A DNA stretch of 64,000 bases, taken from positions 1-64,000 of the forward strand of contig VXNZ01000012.1 of the NCBI GenBank assembly GCA_009840355.1. The letters run 5' to 3'. Positions 62,000 to 64,000 of this stretch are shown here, piece after piece. The notes below the pieces were generated by a model. It was given only the letters and a program-made list of their open reading frames with translations, was not told where the DNA came from and ran no database searches. Source of the DNA: Chloroflexota bacterium (lineage in GTDB: Bacteria > Chloroflexota > Dehalococcoidia > Lucifugimonadales > JADFKI01). The translations under genes were made by a program, and so were the position numbers. Position 1 is the stretch's first letter. The number at the start of each line of letters is the position of its first letter.

Positions 62000-62647
62000 C
62001 TATTTGATCTTTAATGTGGCGGGGGTGTTGCGCGAGTCTTGTTCGGGCAGCCACAGACCGCTTTCGCCGGCGTGCGAGGCTTGCGGCGCATCGTCGGCAT
62101 CGGCGCTGTTCGTACCGTCTGTGTCGTCGTCCTGTGCGGCATCCGCATCATCCGGCTCCGGCGCGGCTTCGTCTTCTTCCACGACCTTGATGAGCTTTTC
62201 GTGCGCCTCCATGTGATCGGTGTACAGGATGCCATTCAGGTGATCGACTTCGTGCTCCATCGCCTGCGACAGCATATCTTCGGCGCGCAGTTTCACGGTC
62301 TTCGCACTGTGGTCGAGCGCGCGGAAGCGTATCGACACAGATCGCGTTACGAAGCCCTTATAGCCCGCAATGCTCAGGCAACCCTCTTCGACGCGGCGCT
62401 CGCCTTCGCGCAGTGTGATTTCTGGGTTGATGTAGATGCGCGCATCCTCTTCGTCCGGCAGCTGAATCACAACCACGCGCCATAGTTCGCCAACCTGATT
62501 CGCCGCGAGACCCACGCCCTTCGCATCGCGCATCGTGTCAACCATGTCGTACGCGAGACGCAATACACTATCGTTGATGGCGCGCACTCTCTTCGCCCTT
62601 TGTCGGAGCGTGGGATGCGGTATTTGCAGTATTTCGCGAATAGCCAT
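62000..62647 (-). CDS. def: Peptide deformylase with acidic C-terminal tail
   Basis: 215 residues from the ATG at 62647, with GAGG 7 bases ahead; the frame is open to 62728. The three metal motifs are GVGLAANQVG, EGCLS and HEVDHLNG. It removes the formyl group from new proteins. After about residue 155 comes an unusual 60-residue tail, acidic and rich in Asp, Ala and Glu (EEDEAAPEPDDADAAQDDD). Most deformylases end near 170-190, so this tail is an addition. A separate gap of 91 bases leads to cca. Confidence 0.93.
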   Translation of the reverse strand: MAIREILQIPHPTLRQRAKRVRAINDSVLRLAYDMVDTMRDAKGVGLAANQVGELWRVVVIQLPDEEDARIYINPEITLREGERRVEEGCLSIAGYKGFVTRSVSIRFRALDHSAKTVKLRAEDMLSQAMEHEVDHLNGILYTDHMEAHEKLIKVVEEDEAAPEPDDADAAQDDDTDGTNSADADDAPQASHAGESGLWLPEQDSRNTPATLKIK

Positions 62648-62963
62648 CGTCTGCCTCGCAATGCGTACGCTGCATGTGTAGTCACAGGAATCGATTACTC
62701 TAGACCGGGTTGACGCAGAGCGGCGCATGCATTTATCAGTTCAACACCTGATTATAGACCCACTGGTAAGTTAGTGCAAAGAATTGCGTGCTGCTGGAAG
62801 TGTGTGGCGTTCGTCTTGAACACTTCCCGGCTTTCCCATTCTGATAGAGACACAAAGGGCGACTCTATGCTCTCATACAATAATCACTATTCTGGCTGTT
62901 GCACGATTATGCGCCTTTGACTAGAATTGGGGGAACACATTTTATAGCCGGAGGGAAAGCAGT
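62648..62963. other. 316-base region between def and the EF-G-like gene
   Basis: No gene seen. The divergent def and EF-G-like genes must both be transcribed from here. A TTGACT at 62917 with TTTTAT 17 bases on is present, but a start there would fall on the ribosome site of the GTPase gene, so it is not scored as a promoter. Confidence 0.4.
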
Positions 62964-64000
62964 ATGCCGAAGTTCACCACCGACAAGTTGCGCAACATAG
63001 TTCTGCTGTCACACGGGGGCGCAGGGAAGACTATACTTGCAGAGGCTATGCTGCACACCGCGGGGCACACCACGCGGCTCGGCAGAGTGGAAGACGGCAC
63101 GACAGTCTCTGACTTCGAGCCTGAGGAGATTCGCCGCCAGTCCAGCTCGCAGATGTCCGTTCTCGCCTGCCCGTGGCGCGACAGCAAGATTAATATCCTA
63201 GACACGCCGGGCTACGCGGACTTTCGTGGTGAAGTGATTTCTGCTTCCCGCGTAGCGGACGCCGCGATAATTGTCGTATCCGCAGCGGCTGGCGTGGAAG
63301 TTGGCACGAACCAGATGTGGAATCTCGCCACTGAGCGCAATATGCCGCGCATAATCTTCATCAGCAAGATGGATCGTGAGAACGCGGATTTCGATCGCAT
63401 CATGGCGGACATCACCGACCGATTCGGCAGGGAATGCGTGCCGGTGCAGATTCCTATCGGTGCGGAAGCCGACTTTTCCGGCGTGGTCAACCTGCTAGAT
63501 CCTGATGCAGATGCGCCGGGGGACGCCGCGGACGCCGTTGAAGAAGCGCGCGAACGCCTCATAGAAGCGGTCGCGGAAGCCGATGACGAACTCGCCGACA
63601 AGTACCTTGAAGGCGAGGAAATCACACAATCCGAGATGATTGCGGGACTGAAGCAAGGCATATTGGACGGGCTGATTATTCCGGTTCTGGTCGGCGCATC
63701 GACGACGCAGGTCGGCACGACTGAGCTGCTCGACGCCGTGGTGGATTTCCTGCCGTCGCCGGCAGATGTCAGCAATGTAACTGCGCAGACCACAGACGGC
63801 GCGGTGTCCATGGGCCCTGACAGCAACGGACCGCTCGCGGCGCTGGTGTTCAAGACATCGGCAGACCCGTTCGTAGGCAAGCTGTCATACTTCCGCGTGT
63901 ACAGCGGCACATTCACAGGAGACAGCCAGCATTGGAATGCCAACACCGGACAGCAAGAGCGCGTAGGGCAGGTGTTCGAGGTGCGCGGCAAGGAGCAGAC
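62964..64000 (+). CDS. EF-G-like GTPase, 3' part outside window
   Basis: About 345 residues visible, still open at the window end. Ribosome site GGAGGG, 8 bases before the ATG at 62964. The P-loop is SHGGAGKT, with the LDTPGYADF (G3) and Switch-like TTVSDFEPEEIRRQSS segments of the EF-G-like (FusA paralogue) family. The G4 motif, usually N-K-M-D, reads S-K-M-D (IISKMDREN-type). Family members include translation factor EF-G2-like proteins of uncertain role. It is not clearly the main EF-G. Confidence 0.85.
   Translation, partial: MPKFTTDKLRNIVLLSHGGAGKTILAEAMLHTAGHTTRLGRVEDGTTVSDFEPEEIRRQSSSQMSVLACPWRDSKINILDTPGYADFRGEVISASRVADAAIIVVSAAAGVEVGTNQMWNLATERNMPRIIFISKMDRENADFDRIMADITDRFGRECVPVQIPIGAEADFSGVVNLLDPDADAPGDAADAVEEARERLIEAVAEADDELADKYLEGEEITQSEMIAGLKQGILDGLIIPVLVGASTTQVGTTELLDAVVDFLPSPADVSNVTAQTTDGAVSMGPDSNGPLAALVFKTSADPFVGKLSYFRVYSGTFTGDSQHWNANTGQQERVGQVFEVRGKEQ

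Noticed and set aside
62917-62945. Promoter TTGACT-17-TTTTAT for the EF-G-like gene
   Set aside because: The start point would fall at about 62952, inside the GGAGGG ribosome site, leaving no usable leader.

Overview
The window is a densely packed bacterial chromosome segment of moderate to high GC, with about 54 protein genes, one tRNA gene and no rRNA, CRISPR array or intact transposon. The mix points to Chloroflexota, probably a Dehalococcoidia/SAR202-like lineage. The clues are a GuaB3-type IMP dehydrogenase relative, an F420-linked NADP reductase homologue, an AcuC-like deacetylase, GMC and Gfo/Idh/MocA oxidoreductases, a Uma2 protein, and many worn intergenic repeats. No marker gene was searched, so the taxon is inference.

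Layout. 0-7.5 kb: the end of a repeat-built protein, small lipoproteins, an HExxH protein, an MFS carrier, a YihY membrane protein, threonine synthase and an aminotransferase. 7.7-12.7 kb: a four-gene catabolic-looking cluster on the plus strand (Gfo/Idh/MocA dehydrogenase, TIM-barrel isomerase, AceE-type thiamine enzyme, AroQ-fold protein with altered active site). 12.8-19 kb: tRNA-Met (CAT), an anchored YtkA/FixH-like protein, a large VWA membrane protein, two tandem cyclophilins and a class IV aminotransferase. 19.2-25.9 kb: an attEFGH-like ABC exporter operon, then three small isomerase or tautomerase-fold proteins and a thioesterase. 26-32.3 kb: a Uma2 protein, quinone oxidoreductase, acyl-CoA ligase, NudC, a stand-alone HsdR-N-type nuclease protein and a DapA-family lyase.

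32.3-39.1 kb is core information processing on the minus strand (rimM, khpA, rpsP, rpsT, bifunctional rel), then a DMT carrier and hisS. 39.3-52.6 kb alternates metabolism and core functions: Fno-like reductase, MBL hydrolase, AcuC-like deacetylase, SDR epimerase, prfA-prmC, guaB3, queG, a hydroxyacid dehydrogenase, SDR, DMT carrier and nfo. 52.9-57.4 kb holds a GMC oxidoreductase, an AT-richer two-gene unknown unit, and two dehydrogenases. 57.5-64 kb holds secF, secD, cca, def and the start of an EF-G-like GTPase that runs off the window.

Regulation. Several genes are preceded by an extended -10 (TGn plus a TATAAT-like hexamer), and a few inverted repeats sit on or near these promoters. TTG and GTG starts with good Shine-Dalgarno sites are common. 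The best candidates for something new are the 7.7-12.7 kb cluster, the nuclease protein at 30.3 kb, and the paired tautomerases at 24.4-25.2 kb.
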